64,000 bases of DNA from CAVXTF01 sp963701375 (GCA_963701375.1 CAVOZT010000004.1:558001-622000); one strand, 5' to 3'. Numbered from the stretch's first letter, positions 1 to 9,144 are shown. Numbers and translations are program-made. The notes: generated from the letters alone by a model not told the origin.

Positions 1-1
1 C

Positions 2-770
2 ACCGTCTATTTCGACCGAGCAGAAAATGTGAACGGGGTTCCGATCGAACAGATCGTGTCGACTCCTATCGCGGGAGGAACAGTCAAGGTTCTCGCCGAG
101 GGTCATGATCCAGAATTTGAGTCCGAACGGACGTTCTCTCGCGTACCTGACCTACACCGATTTGTCGAATGCGCCAGAAGGAATTGTGGTTAGAGACCTG
201 GCAACTGGAACGACTAGGAAATGGGCGTACTCCACCAACACGGCCGATATAGGCCAACTCTCTTGGGCGCCGGACTCGAAGTTGTTGTCTTTTACAACGG
301 TCATGCCGTCCCACCACAACTCGTCTTTGATCCTCGAGGCCTGGGTGCTCGACACGGAACACTCGGGCGGGACGCTCGAGAGCGCACGACCGATCCCGCT
401 TCCCGCGGGCATCGCGTGGGCGGGATACCAGAACGAGACCGAAGGGATAGGGGTCCTTCAACATCTCGGAACCACCGGGCAAAGTGACTGGTTCGAGATC
501 AAACAGGTCGACGTCAGCACCGGGCGAATCATCGCGACGCTGGAGAAGGTCCACGGCATGCTTGGTGTGGACAATTCGGAAGACGGTGCGGAAGGAACCC
601 TGCAATTCGATCGATCTCATCGTGATCTGTCGATAGTGGAGGTCGGATCCGGCCACGGAAGCCTCTATCGATGGACGATCAGTGGCGGAGCGATTGTCGA
701 GATAACGACAGGTGTCTTGGCTGCAGCTTGGGTACCGACTTCGTGTAGTTCAGGCGGAGTCTGCAAATGA
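2..770 (+). CDS. WD40-like beta-propeller protein, 3' part only, with a frame break
   Basis: The gene enters from outside the window. From base 2 one frame reads TVYFDRAENVNGVPIEQ and continues to about base 118, then runs off into nonsense and stops. The next frame picks up the same protein as NLSPNGRSLAYLTY and runs to a TGA at 768-770. Treating g119 as one extra base joins them as ...HDPEF-SPNGRSLAY. Blades of the PD40/TolB-like type are visible (LSPNGRSLAYLTY and LSWAPDSKLLSFTT). The most natural short start (ATG 105) lies inside the propeller and is probably not real. It ends SCSSGGVCK. The role is unknown; such propellers are usually extracytoplasmic binding modules. The break is either a genuine lesion or a sequence error. 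Confidence 0.6.
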
Positions 771-825
771 CAATCGCTGCACTTGATTTCCGTTCGGACC
801 GGAGACGCGAACCGACCTAACGGGT

Positions 826-1458
826 TTAGGGAACAGTCGTCGTCGCGGTCGTCGTTGCAGGCGAGGGAGTGGTTGTGGGTGTCGTTGTCGCAGGACTAGG
901 AGCTGTGGTCGCTGTCGTTGGGGGAGTCGCCTGTGTGGTGGGTGTAACCCCAGTGGTGGGTGAAGAAGTGGGGGTGCTCGATCCGGAAGAGCCCATGGTT
1001 ACGTACCAGCTGCCGCCGATCTCTACGCATTGCACCGGGGACAACGTTTTGGACTTACTGCTTGCGGCCGCGTAGGCCACCGAAAACGAACCGGCGCCTG
1101 GCGGCATTCCCTTGTTCGGGTTGTTGTTGGATTCACACGCATTCCCCGAGGCCGGACCGCGGAAACAAAGGTTGCCTGTAATGGCTACGAGCGCCTGCGT
1201 GCCTTGTATGTCCTGACTATTGATCGTGTAGTTACCGGTCGCGGTGTCAGAAGCGGCCACGCTGCGACAGGTCGCTTGAATCGACGGATCCAGGTAGGAA
1301 CACCACGCTCCATTGCCGTGGCCGTTCATCAGGTCGTCGAGACCGCCCTTTACTGCGGACTCGGGGGATCCATGTCCCGCTGAGATCCCGCCGCTCGAGC
1401 ATCCCGCCGCGGTGATACCCAGAATGAACATGACAAGTACGACTCCACCTTTGCGCAA
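826..1458 (-). CDS. Thr/Pro-rich secreted lipoprotein (paralogue of the one at 22100)
   Basis: A 210-residue lipoprotein with TTG start and a GGAGG ribosome site 6-7 bases upstream. The lipobox is ITAAGC with Cys20 as the lipidated residue, so it should be anchored on the outer face of the membrane. A Cys-containing domain follows (about residues 30-150, with motifs IQGTQALVAITGNLC and NPNKGMPPGAGSFS), then a low-complexity Thr/Pro/Ser tail from about residue 160. A second copy at 22100-22711 shares start context, lipobox, the IQGTQALVA and NKG-PPGAG motifs and the tail, so the pair is clearly paralogous. I do not recognise the family or function. The Thr-rich tail resembles a cell-wall-spanning linker. 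Confidence 0.8.
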   Translation of the reverse strand: MRKGGVVLVMFILGITAAGCSSGGISAGHGSPESAVKGGLDDLMNGHGNGAWCSYLDPSIQATCRSVAASDTATGNYTINSQDIQGTQALVAITGNLCFRGPASGNACESNNNPNKGMPPGAGSFSVAYAAASSKSKTLSPVQCVEIGGSWYVTMGSSGSSTPTSSPTTGVTPTTQATPPTTATTAPSPATTTPTTTPSPATTTATTTVP

Positions 1459-1607
1459 TGTGCCTCCAGTCCGCGCGAACCTTGATCGAGTCTAGATCAC
1501 AAGCGACGTCGAGACCCATGATTACATTGATCGTGCCCCGGTTGCATGGAGGCGACAATCCAACTAAAAAGCACTTCGGTATCGCTGGACGTCATAAGGA
1601 GGCGGTC

Positions 1608-1970
1608 ATGGCCGGACTTGAGCAGAAGCGATTCGATAACCCCGATGACGCGCGGTCGTTTCAGGAAAAGGGGCACGTCGACATCGTCAACATCGGTGAC
1701 GGGGTTGTGGGTCTCGCCACCTTTGAGCCAGGGTGGAAATGGTCGGACCACGTAAAGCCCATTGCCGGAACCGACAGCTGCCAAGCTGCTCACTTTGGCT
1801 ACGTAATCTCGGGTCGTCAGATGATCCACATGGACGACGGTACCGAGCTTGAGATAAGCGCGGGTGATGTCGTCAACATTCCGGCCGGCCACGACGGCTG
1901 GACGCTTGGCGATGAACCTTGCGTTGTCATCGACTTCGCTGGCATGGCCAACTACGCAAAGCCGAGTTGA
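1608..1970 (+). CDS. Cupin-domain protein
   Basis: A 120-residue single-domain cupin. The ATG at 1608 has an ideal AAGGAGG site 6 bases upstream, so the longer open frame from 1458 is rejected as a start. The first cupin motif appears as HFGYVISGRQMIHMDDGTE, followed by the second-motif strand SAGDVVNIPAGHDGWTLGDEP. The metal-ligand pattern is incomplete (one His plus a Tyr where the second His would sit), so metal binding is uncertain. It stands alone between a divergent lipoprotein and a decayed region. A small cytosolic binding or isomerase-like role is typical of the family; the substrate is unknown. Confidence 0.8.
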   Translation: MAGLEQKRFDNPDDARSFQEKGHVDIVNIGDGVVGLATFEPGWKWSDHVKPIAGTDSCQAAHFGYVISGRQMIHMDDGTELEISAGDVVNIPAGHDGWTLGDEPCVVIDFAGMANYAKPS

Positions 1971-2074
1971 CCCGTACGGTCCTGCCACTCCATTCTGCGC
2001 GGATCCAAGGCGTCCGTCCGCGTATCGAGCAGCCTCATTGCGCTAAGCGTCGGGTTGAACCTTGAAAGAGGGAC

Positions 2075-2247
2075 ATGGTCGACAAGCTGATTGCGACCGA
2101 TGAAGGAGCTGCAGCACTGGAGGCTGCAAGAGATTTGGCACCGGCTCTTCCGCCCGAGCAAGCGAAGGCGAGTCCCTTCGGACCATGCCCGACGACCTGG
2201 TGGCAGAGGCGAAGAGCGCTGGCCTATTGATCCCCCAACGCACGTGA
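2075..2247 (+). pseudogene. Decayed N-terminus of an acyl-CoA dehydrogenase-like flavoprotein
   Basis: From ATG 2075 the frame reads MVDKLIATDEGAAALEAARD and LAPALPPEQ. After about 2160 the protein continues in the next frame as EGESLRTMPDDLVAEAKSAG to a TGA at 2245. Joined, this is the characteristic N-terminal helix pattern of acyl-CoA dehydrogenases and related flavin monooxygenases (acidic or arginine stretch, then xPxDLVxxxxxAGL). Nothing of the remaining 300 or more residues is present: the next gene begins at 2290. It is a short broken remnant, identified by pattern only. The rest of 1971-2289 shows no gene. Confidence 0.4.
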
Positions 2248-2289
2248 CATCGCAAGGTGCCGGACGTCTCCGATGGCATCATTTGAGAG

Positions 2290-2817
2290 ATGGACCTTGT
2301 CCAATCAGGTCGCACGGCGTTCCTCCGGACATTTTGCTGGACCAACGGTCACGCTGACCTCGCGCCCGTGTTCGGGGATGCGGAAACACTCGCGGCGCTC
2401 GGACCGGCTCTTGCGACACCCTTTCGGGATTCCGGTGTGACGAAGGTCGTCGCCCTGGAAGCTCGAGGGTTCGTATTGGGCGCACTGTGTGCCCAACACC
2501 TGGGAGTCGGTGTCGTTCTTGCGCGCAAGGCCGGCAGCGTGCATCCAGGCGACAAGGTTGAGGTCGTCTCGGACACGGACTGGAGAGGACAACACGTCAA
2601 GATCAGACTTGTGCGAATCCTTCGTGCCAGCGACCGTGTGCTGCTCGTCGACGATTGGATCGAAACTGGCAGCCAGGCGAGGGCCGCCAGGAAGGCGATA
2701 GAGACGTGCGGTGCCCACTTCGTTGGCGCGTCCGTGATCGTGGACGATACGAACGATCAGGTTCGCGCCGAATTGCAGCTTGCGGCCCTGGTGCGTTCAT
2801 TCGAGCTATCACGTTGA
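2290..2817 (+). CDS. Type I phosphoribosyltransferase, adenine-PRTase-like
   Basis: 175 residues. The PRPP-binding loop is visible as VLLVDDWIETGSQARAA (the VxxVDDxxxTG signature with Ile-Glu-Thr-Gly-Ser). Upstream is the Apt-like segment VVALEARGFVLGALCAQHLG with an ARKAG stretch, as in adenine and xanthine phosphoribosyltransferases. It would transfer a base to PRPP in purine salvage. The nucleobase is not deducible, and orphan PRTases of this type are common. The start is uncertain: ATG 2290 has only GAGAG immediately before it. The first 20 residues look unlike the family, so the true start may be slightly downstream. It converges on the DUF3048 gene. Confidence 0.65.
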   Translation: MDLVQSGRTAFLRTFCWTNGHADLAPVFGDAETLAALGPALATPFRDSGVTKVVALEARGFVLGALCAQHLGVGVVLARKAGSVHPGDKVEVVSDTDWRGQHVKIRLVRILRASDRVLLVDDWIETGSQARAARKAIETCGAHFVGASVIVDDTNDQVRAELQLAALVRSFELSR

Positions 2818-2856
2818 CCTGTGCCGGCGAAATAGGCCGGGAGCACTCCGTTCCGC

Positions 2857-3981
2857 TCAGGGTGTGATCGTGATACCGCCTGGAGCGGCGGCTTGCACGT
2901 CTGGGACGATCTCCACCCACGTCCGGCCTGGCGCGAGGGCTACCGTCTTTCCAGATGCATCGGTGAACGTTTCTCCGTTGAGCTGGCTGTTCCGGTGCCA
3001 CGTCACCTTGACTGAGGTGCCGTTGCGGAGAACGTAACCGGGCCCGCTTCCGAGAAGTTCGCTTTCGATGTCGCCGCTGCCGCCTTGGCTTTCGGCGTAA
3101 GGGCCGATTTGGTAATGGACGATTTCGACGACGATGTTGGTTGTCGAAACTTTCTGATTTGTCAATGTGTCGACGTCAGGTGTCCCGGAGTAGGTGTGGA
3201 GCCACGCCTCTTTGCGGGCGTCCCAATTCCACACGACGTCGGTGCCGGCAGAGAAATTGATCCCTATTGAGGTTGCAGGGGTCGCGTTCTTCGACGGCGC
3301 ACGGCTGAAGGCGAAGATCGTCGACGGGAAGGTCGTCTCGTTCTTGAAGAGCGCATAGAGCGCGGCCGTACTCGTGTAAAGGTTGTCGGGTGGGACACGA
3401 GAGGTGATACGAATCCCGGCTGCGTCGGCAGGTGACTCGAGCAGGTTTGCACCAGAGAGCCAAGCCTTGTCGGATGCGACGGCATCGAGGTTCGGATTGA
3501 TGCCACCGGCGAATGCGAGGATCGGACTTCCAAATTCCGGTGCGATCATGTGGTAATCGACCCATCGCACCGACCGGATCGGGCCGATCGAACTCGCACT
3601 GTTGCACTGATACACCACGACGTAACGCATGATGAAGCCCTCTGCGGGAGTGTCGTAGACCAAGTCGGCTTCGTTGAGCCCACTCTGCGGCCTTGCCCCC
3701 TCGGGCTCATTCCCGACTTTCACCAATAGTGCCGGGCGGCGCGGCACGCTACCCCTAGGTGGTGGGAGATCGGTGAGCGGACAAAGGTTCGATGCGACCG
3801 CAGGTACTGCCGACCGCTTCGGGGAACGGGTGGAACTGGAATTCACGACGACAAGGGCGATGATCGCTCCGACAACGACGAGCACACCGACGAGCGCCAT
3901 GAGGCGCTTCCGATTCCAACGCAAACGGGAGCCTGAAGCATGGCGAGGACGACCCTCGGTTTGTGTCCCTTTTGCAGGCAT
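2857..3981 (-). CDS. DUF3048 membrane-anchored protein (YerB-like)
   Basis: 374 residues. There is a basic cytoplasmic tail, one membrane helix at about residues 27-47 (LMALVGVLVVVGAIIALVVV), then an extracytoplasmic portion with the two-part DUF3048 fold. The hallmarks are RPALLVKVGNEPEGARPQSG, ADLVYDTPAEGFIMRYVVVY and SIGPIRSVRWVDYHM in the N-terminal half, and TWHRN...GRTWVEIVPD near the C-terminus. DUF3048 proteins (Bacillus YerB type) are envelope lipoproteins or membrane proteins of unknown function. No Shine-Dalgarno sequence precedes ATG 3981, but TACCTT lies 7 bases upstream, so a leaderless transcript is plausible. It is divergent from the propeller gene at 4354. Confidence 0.85.
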   Translation of the reverse strand: MPAKGTQTEGRPRHASGSRLRWNRKRLMALVGVLVVVGAIIALVVVNSSSTRSPKRSAVPAVASNLCPLTDLPPPRGSVPRRPALLVKVGNEPEGARPQSGLNEADLVYDTPAEGFIMRYVVVYQCNSASSIGPIRSVRWVDYHMIAPEFGSPILAFAGGINPNLDAVASDKAWLSGANLLESPADAAGIRITSRVPPDNLYTSTAALYALFKNETTFPSTIFAFSRAPSKNATPATSIGINFSAGTDVVWNWDARKEAWLHTYSGTPDVDTLTNQKVSTTNIVVEIVHYQIGPYAESQGGSGDIESELLGSGPGYVLRNGTSVKVTWHRNSQLNGETFTDASGKTVALAPGRTWVEIVPDVQAAAPGGITITP

Positions 3982-4353
3982 TCCGACAAGGTAGCCATCT
4001 CTCTCGCTTATGTGGGCGAATCACCCTGCACTCTGCAGTGACCCGACGACCAGGCCGAGGTTCAGTTCTGCCGGGCAAGACCGGCCTATTGGTCCATCGA
4101 AGGTCGATCTGTACGGTCGACGGCTACATGCATTTTATGTTACAAATACGTTACGAGATCAGCCCCCAAAAGTGAAGAGGCCCTGCTAGGAACCCCTGTT
4201 GGCTGGGATCCGTCCCTCTGGACACCGGCCGTCGGATGGACGCAAGAGCCGGTTCGCGCCGAGGGCCGGTGGCACTGCGTCTTATCGGTCTTCGTCATCA
4301 CCATCGGCGCTGCGTTCTGCGTCCTTGTCGTTCTGGCCCTGATCCTCGCTGCC
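3982..4353. other. Divergent intergenic region with an open upstream frame
   Basis: This is the shared promoter region of the DUF3048 gene and the propeller gene. The frame of the downstream gene stays open back to a stop near 4039. Just before ATG 4354 it encodes a convincing hydrophobic stretch (VLSVFVITIGAAFCVLVVLA) with no ATG, GTG or TTG start in that frame. A short peptide from ATG 4137 ends in another frame. See the note on the propeller start. Confidence 0.5.
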
Positions 4354-5478
4354 ATGGTGATAGTCGCCCTCAGTCATATGAAGTTGTTTCCGGGTGACGT
4401 CAATTTCGGTCCCAACCCAGAGGTTGCGCCATCGTCGTACGGACTGAATGCAGCGGTGACTCCTGACGGCATGACGATGTTCGTCACGGAACCGGCATCG
4501 AATGAACTCCTTGTCGTCGACTTGGCAACACGCAAGGTCTTGATGAGCCTGCCCACAGGCCCGACGCCTGCAGGCCTTTCCATCAGTCCGGACGGCCGCG
4601 AGGTCTGGGTAGTCGACGCCGATCTTCCCGGAATACTTTCCTCGGCCGCTGAGGTCTCCGTCATCTCTACGCCCGCAAACGGCGTGATGGGTACCGTCAG
4701 CATTGGTGGAAGCCCCATCGACGTCGCATTCACGCCCGATGGGTCGCGTGCCTACGTAACCGAGAACGGGATCTTCGCGCCGGGGTCAGTCGCGGTGATC
4801 GACGCCGCCACCCTGTCAACCATCGGACACCTAGAGCCCCTGCCTTGGCAGAGAACTGATTGGCACCCGACGAGCGTCGCTGTGACCCCGGACGGTAAGC
4901 ACGTATGGGTCAGCTCTGCGAGTGTGATCGGGCTCACGCCGACCGATCCTGACTTCGTTTACGTATTCTCAGCCGCGACCGGTGCCGAGCTGACCCGCAT
5001 CCCCGTAGGACGAGGCGCGTTCTTCATGTCGCTTTCCAGAGACGGGAAGTACGCGTACGTCGCCGACAAGGAGAGCTGCGACGTTAAGGAGATTGCTACC
5101 GCCGAGTTCCGCGTCATTGCCACCATGCGAACACCGGGAGCAGACGGCTGTCCGTACGGGCTTTCCGCAACCTCAACCGACGGTGTCGTCGAAGCGGCGA
5201 CGGGAAGCAACAACACACTTGGTCTTGGGAAACAGGGTGATGTCCTCGAGCAGTTGGACTTTCGCACATCTCGAACGGCCGTCCTCCGCGGGGTGGGACC
5301 CGACCCCGTAACCGTGACTGTGGCACCGTCGGGTGCACACGCCTATGTCCTCGACGCCGTCTCACCATTCGTCACCGTGGTCGATACCCGCAGCAACAAG
5401 ATCCTCGGAATGTTGGACCTCGCGCCGTCGGAGCGACACCCTTCGGTGCGCCCCAAGAAGGCCGCCACACCCTCGTGA
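4354..5478 (+). CDS. YVTN-type beta-propeller surface protein
   Basis: 374 residues from ATG 4354. Repeated 40-45-residue blades are seen, with motifs such as AAVTPDGMTMFVTEPASNEL, LSISPDGREVWVVDAD, VAFTPDGSRAYVTENG and VAVTPDGKHVWVSS. These are typical of YVTN/cytochrome-cd1-like propellers. Such proteins are generally exported and act in binding or adhesion. The hydrophobic segment that should be the signal anchor lies mostly upstream of the first ATG in an open frame lacking a standard start. Either an unusual start codon is used, or a frame error hides the beginning. A frame break near ATG 4137 would supply a start. Ligand unknown. Confidence 0.8.
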   Translation: MVIVALSHMKLFPGDVNFGPNPEVAPSSYGLNAAVTPDGMTMFVTEPASNELLVVDLATRKVLMSLPTGPTPAGLSISPDGREVWVVDADLPGILSSAAEVSVISTPANGVMGTVSIGGSPIDVAFTPDGSRAYVTENGIFAPGSVAVIDAATLSTIGHLEPLPWQRTDWHPTSVAVTPDGKHVWVSSASVIGLTPTDPDFVYVFSAATGAELTRIPVGRGAFFMSLSRDGKYAYVADKESCDVKEIATAEFRVIATMRTPGADGCPYGLSATSTDGVVEAATGSNNTLGLGKQGDVLEQLDFRTSRTAVLRGVGPDPVTVTVAPSGAHAYVLDAVSPFVTVVDTRSNKILGMLDLAPSERHPSVRPKKAATPS

Positions 5479-5540
5479 CTTGGAGTGCGACCTCTGAACC
5501 CAGGGCGTCGTTCACGCCGGGGCCGTGCAGGTTTCAGCCG

Positions 5541-5813
5541 CTATTGCTGGAAAAGGTCAACGATCGGCATGATGTTGGGCGGCTGCGCCAACTCGATGCC
5601 CAGCTCCTGCATTACCGGTCCAAGGTACGTGAGGAACTCATCGAATGCTTCCTGGCTCTCCCATACATCGAAGACCTGAAGCTGGCCTTCGTCACCGAAG
5701 CACGAGTGGAATTTCATAGCACTTTCAGGTGCTCCCGCCTCACGGAGACGATCGCGGCCCTTGGTGTGCATCTCAATAGTCATATTCTTGGTGGCGATGT
5801 AGATGGCAATCAC
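5541..5813 (-). CDS. Antibiotic-biosynthesis-monooxygenase-like (ABM-type) small protein
   Basis: 90 residues, GTG start with AAAGGAG 8 bases upstream. Size and pattern match the dimeric alpha-beta barrel family: a first strand IAIYIATKNMT, a central QLQVFDVWESQEAFDEFL (the WES-xEAFxxHL element of quinol or ABM-like proteins, with Phe-Leu in place of the usual His), and a final strand. The cysteine and histidine use gives no cofactor clue. The absence of the usual His makes oxygenase activity uncertain. It stands alone, convergent with the propeller gene. Confidence 0.75.
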   Translation of the reverse strand: MIAIYIATKNMTIEMHTKGRDRLREAGAPESAMKFHSCFGDEGQLQVFDVWESQEAFDEFLTYLGPVMQELGIELAQPPNIMPIVDLFQQ

Positions 5814-6122
5814 AAAAAGGCTCCTTTTGGTTGGTTACGCACACAACTAGTCGGTCGTCGTTCGACTGCGTCACTTTAGTCAAGAGCGTCAATCCGCCTC
5901 CCCTGGGGAGCCACCATGTGGATTCCTGGAGGACATCACCCGAAATGCGTGCCCTTGCGCGATTCTCTCCTCGATGTGTTCAAGATCAGGGATGGCAAGT
6001 TGGCGAGCTTCAGGGCCTCACCCGCAATGACCTGACGACGCTGTCGAAAGCCTGGCGTTGACTTTCTACCGAAGCGCGACCCCGTTGTAGGATCAGCCGG
6101 ATGCCACGGCGAAAGGACTGTC
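5814..6122. other. Intergenic, no gene seen
   Basis: About 310 bases between divergent genes. I see no coding pattern. It should hold the promoters of the ABM-like gene and the beta-helix gene. The latter has AAGGACT just before its ATG. Confidence 0.4.
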
Positions 6123-8087
6123 ATGTTGCGGAAGCGTTGGGGGAGAACCGCGATAATCGCTTGCGCCCTGTTGATCGGGGAAGTGTCCGCCGTAGTGGCG
6201 TTACCATCTTTGGCGGACGCGACGACCAGCACCTTCACCGTCAACACCAATGCCGACTCCCACGACGTCCACCCGGGAAACGGCGTGTGCGCCGACAGCT
6301 CTGGCCGGTGTTCGCTACGCGCTGCCATTGAGGCTGCAAGTGCCGAAGTGAGCGGATCGATCATAACGATCGATCTCCCGGCCAATACCTACAAGCTGAC
6401 CCTTGGCACGCTGAGCCTCACGCGCAACACCATCACCATTGCCGGGTCCGGCGCCGTCCTCCTCAAGGAGAAGGCTTCTTACCAAGTCATGAGCGTCGCG
6501 TCGGGGGTGCACGCATCGATATCCGACTTGACCATGAAGGGCGGCAAGGCGGGAACTGGCTTCGGCGGTGGCCTCCGCAACTCGGGAACCACGACTCTCA
6601 CCTCGGTGACGATTACCAAGAGCACCGCGGCCAAAGGCGGCGGCATTTACAACGCGCCGGGTGCAACCCTAAGCGTCGACAACTCGAAGGTTTCCAACAG
6701 CACGGCAGCGGACAGCCCAACCAACAGCCGTCAGGGAGGATCCGGTGGTGGCGTCCTCAACGCGGGGACGCTGACGCTGAGCGGCAGCACGGTGTCTGGC
6801 AACTCGGCTGGCCGAGGCGGATTCGGAGCGAACAACCCTGCCGGCGCGGGTGGGAATGGTGGCGGCATCGACAGCACGGGCACGTTGATGGCGAGCTCGA
6901 GCACATTCAGCGGGAACTTCGCAGGGACTGGCGGCCTCGGGCTCTCGGGAAACGAGGTCTCGGGCTCGGGCGGTGACGGTGGTGGCATCTACTCGCCGCA
7001 GGGAGCTTTTGTGACGCTCACCGGCGTCACCATGGAATCGAACACCTCGGGTGCCGGCGGGCCGGCGGGGGAGACGCCGTTCCCGGCGGCTGGTGACGGC
7101 GGAGCGATCTGGAGCGGGGGAACGCTAACCGTCACAGGAAGCACCTTCTCGTCGAATACGGGCGGTCTTGGAGATGCCGGCTCCGGCAATGGCGGCGCCA
7201 TTTTCACGAGCGGTACGGCGTCTGTCAGCACTTCGATCTTCAGCGGTGACACGGGCGGCCCGCCCGCCTCATTGGCTGGAGACGGTGGACCCGGTGGGAA
7301 CGGCGGCGGCATCGACAATACGGGGACACTTACGCTCACCGACTCGACTCTCTCCAACAACTCCGGAGGCGTCGGCGGCGGGAGCTCCAACGGCGGCAGC
7401 GGCGGAGGTCTCTTCTCATCCGCTGGCGGCGCCACCCTGAGCGGTGACACCTTCAACGGCAACTCGGGGGGAAACGGCGGCAACTCTCTGCCGGTCGATC
7501 CTGGCTGTACTGCGCCAGGGGCCGGGGGTGACGGCGGAGCGATCTACTCATCCGCAACGTTGTCCATGACCAACTCGACCCTTTCGGGTAACACGGACGG
7601 CCAAGGCGGGTTCCACGTCCCGCCTTGCGCAGGCCAGGCTCCGAATGGCGTCGGAGCGGGAATCGCCGCGGTGGGCGGTGCAGCCACAGTCTCGTACTCG
7701 ACGATCGCCGACAATACCGACGGAATCGACAACCTGGGCGGCGGGACGATCACGCTCGGCGGCACGATCGTTGCGGACAACACTGGGGGGAACTGTGCCG
7801 GGGCGATTGCGGAGTCAAGCGGGTACAACCTCGACAGCGGGACCAGCTGCGGCTTCTCGCTCGGCACCGACATCAACTCGACCGAGCCGCTACTCGGGCA
7901 GTTGGCCAACAACGGCGGCCCGACTCAGACGCAGGCGCTCCAGTCAGGGAGCCCAGCCATCGACAGCGGTGGTACGTCTGCGCAGGGATGCCCAGCGACC
8001 GATCAGCGGAGCCAGTCGCGGCCCGACGAGTCATTGGACAACGGCGCGTGTGACATCGGCGCTTATGAATCGCAGGGAGTGTCCTGA
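6123..8087 (+). CDS. Secreted right-handed beta-helix protein with CSLREX and choice-of-anchor Q motifs
   Basis: 654 residues. A Sec signal peptide spans about residues 1-34 (RTAIIACALLIGEVSAVVAL). The CSLREX motif follows, CADSSGRCSLRAAIEAA, at about residues 57-75. The body is a Gly/Ser/Thr-rich parallel beta-helix with repeated GGGI-NTGTLTLTDSTLSNN-type coils. The C-terminus carries a choice-of-anchor element, SPAIDSGG...CDIGAYES. The protein is built for the cell surface or medium. Related proteins are adhesins or polysaccharide-binding or -cleaving proteins, and no catalytic residues can be assigned. The Gly-rich coding sequence gives long proline-rich shadow frames on the other strand. 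It has its own promoter region and convergent neighbours. Confidence 0.9.
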   Translation: MLRKRWGRTAIIACALLIGEVSAVVALPSLADATTSTFTVNTNADSHDVHPGNGVCADSSGRCSLRAAIEAASAEVSGSIITIDLPANTYKLTLGTLSLTRNTITIAGSGAVLLKEKASYQVMSVASGVHASISDLTMKGGKAGTGFGGGLRNSGTTTLTSVTITKSTAAKGGGIYNAPGATLSVDNSKVSNSTAADSPTNSRQGGSGGGVLNAGTLTLSGSTVSGNSAGRGGFGANNPAGAGGNGGGIDSTGTLMASSSTFSGNFAGTGGLGLSGNEVSGSGGDGGGIYSPQGAFVTLTGVTMESNTSGAGGPAGETPFPAAGDGGAIWSGGTLTVTGSTFSSNTGGLGDAGSGNGGAIFTSGTASVSTSIFSGDTGGPPASLAGDGGPGGNGGGIDNTGTLTLTDSTLSNNSGGVGGGSSNGGSGGGLFSSAGGATLSGDTFNGNSGGNGGNSLPVDPGCTAPGAGGDGGAIYSSATLSMTNSTLSGNTDGQGGFHVPPCAGQAPNGVGAGIAAVGGAATVSYSTIADNTDGIDNLGGGTITLGGTIVADNTGGNCAGAIAESSGYNLDSGTSCGFSLGTDINSTEPLLGQLANNGGPTQTQALQSGSPAIDSGGTSAQGCPATDQRSQSRPDESLDNGACDIGAYESQGVS

Positions 8088-8138
8088 GGGCGCTGCCGAG
8101 AATATGTAGGTCGTTCACGCCATTTCCGAGCACGTGAG

Positions 8139-8999
8139 TCAGGGCAGCCCCGCTCTGGCGACCTCGACCTCGGTCGTCGCAAGCACGGCCCCCGTGGCCC
8201 CCGCTCGCTTGCGGGGATCGGAGTCCGGCGCACAGCACATCAGAAGCGTCGTGCCCATCGGACCTCCGAGCATGCAGGCAAAGACGCGGAGTCCGCCCGG
8301 CGCGGTCACCTGGTCGACAGGGTTGCCACCCTCCTCGATCAGCAGACAGCGGTCCGATGAAGCGTCTGCAACCCAGAGCTGTCCTGCTGCGTTCAACGAA
8401 CAGCCGTCGGGGAAAACTCCCGGTAGCTCGGCCCACACCCGACGATCGACGAGCGTGCCGTCGTCGGCAATACGAAAAGCGGTGTAGCGAGAGCCGAATG
8501 TTTCGCCAACTAGCAAAGTGCCACCGTCGTCGGTGATAGCCATTCCGTTTGGGAATGAGAGGTCTTCCGCGGCGACAGACACAGATCCATCCGGATCAAC
8601 TCGCGCGAGGCTGGTTGTCGCGAACTCCCCATCGTTGAAGTGGTCGAACCCGAAGTTACCGACCCACGCCCCACCGCCGGAGTCCACCACCATGTCGTTG
8701 CAAGGGCCACCGGCGATCAGCCCGAGCTCGGCGACCAACTCGAGGTGGTTGCTACCGGATACCCGACGAAGCAGCCGGTGATCAAGCATCGACACCACGA
8801 GTAGCGAGCCGTCTGGAGCCCACCCGAGCCCAGAAGGTTGGGCCTCAACCACGACCTCTTCTCGGACGTTTTCTCCGTCCGGGTCAAAGCTGATCACCGC
8901 GTGGCGGTAGAAGTCCGATACCCACCAACGCCCATCGTGCCAGCGAGGTGCCTCGAAAAACGATCCCCCGCCTAACAGCACCTCACTCGTCGACGACAT
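8139..8999 (-). CDS. SMP-30/gluconolactonase/LRE family protein
   Basis: 286 residues from ATG 8999, chosen because GAGGAGGG sits 5 bases upstream; the open frame runs 165 bases further without coding character. The six-bladed propeller family signature is clear: an early Glu in FFEAPRWHDGRWWVSDFY (metal ligand), GGPCNDMVVDSGGGAWVGNF (Asn and Asp ligands), LSFPNGMAITDDGGTLLVGE, and VFPDGCSLNAAGQLWVAD (Asp ligand). It is probably a divalent-metal lactonase acting on sugar lactones or related esters in the cytosol. The substrate cannot be told from sequence. It converges on the beta-helix gene and is followed on the same strand by the MBL gene upstream. Confidence 0.87.
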   Translation of the reverse strand: MSSTSEVLLGGGSFFEAPRWHDGRWWVSDFYRHAVISFDPDGENVREEVVVEAQPSGLGWAPDGSLLVVSMLDHRLLRRVSGSNHLELVAELGLIAGGPCNDMVVDSGGGAWVGNFGFDHFNDGEFATTSLARVDPDGSVSVAAEDLSFPNGMAITDDGGTLLVGETFGSRYTAFRIADDGTLVDRRVWAELPGVFPDGCSLNAAGQLWVADASSDRCLLIEEGGNPVDQVTAPGGLRVFACMLGGPMGTTLLMCCAPDSDPRKRAGATGAVLATTEVEVARAGLP

Positions 9000-9144
9000 C
9001 GACCCTCCTCGTAGCGCTGAGTTGCGCGCACATCGGATCTTCCTACACAGGATCAGCAGTGCCCTGACCCTCGCCTTCTCGGGGAGGGGGGTCAGAAAGC
9101 ACGGGCAACGACAAGGGTGGTAGTCACGGCGTTTGCTGACGCGG

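Noticed and set aside
6731..7483. Proline-rich minus-strand frames
   Set aside because: Mirror of the Gly-rich beta-helix repeats.
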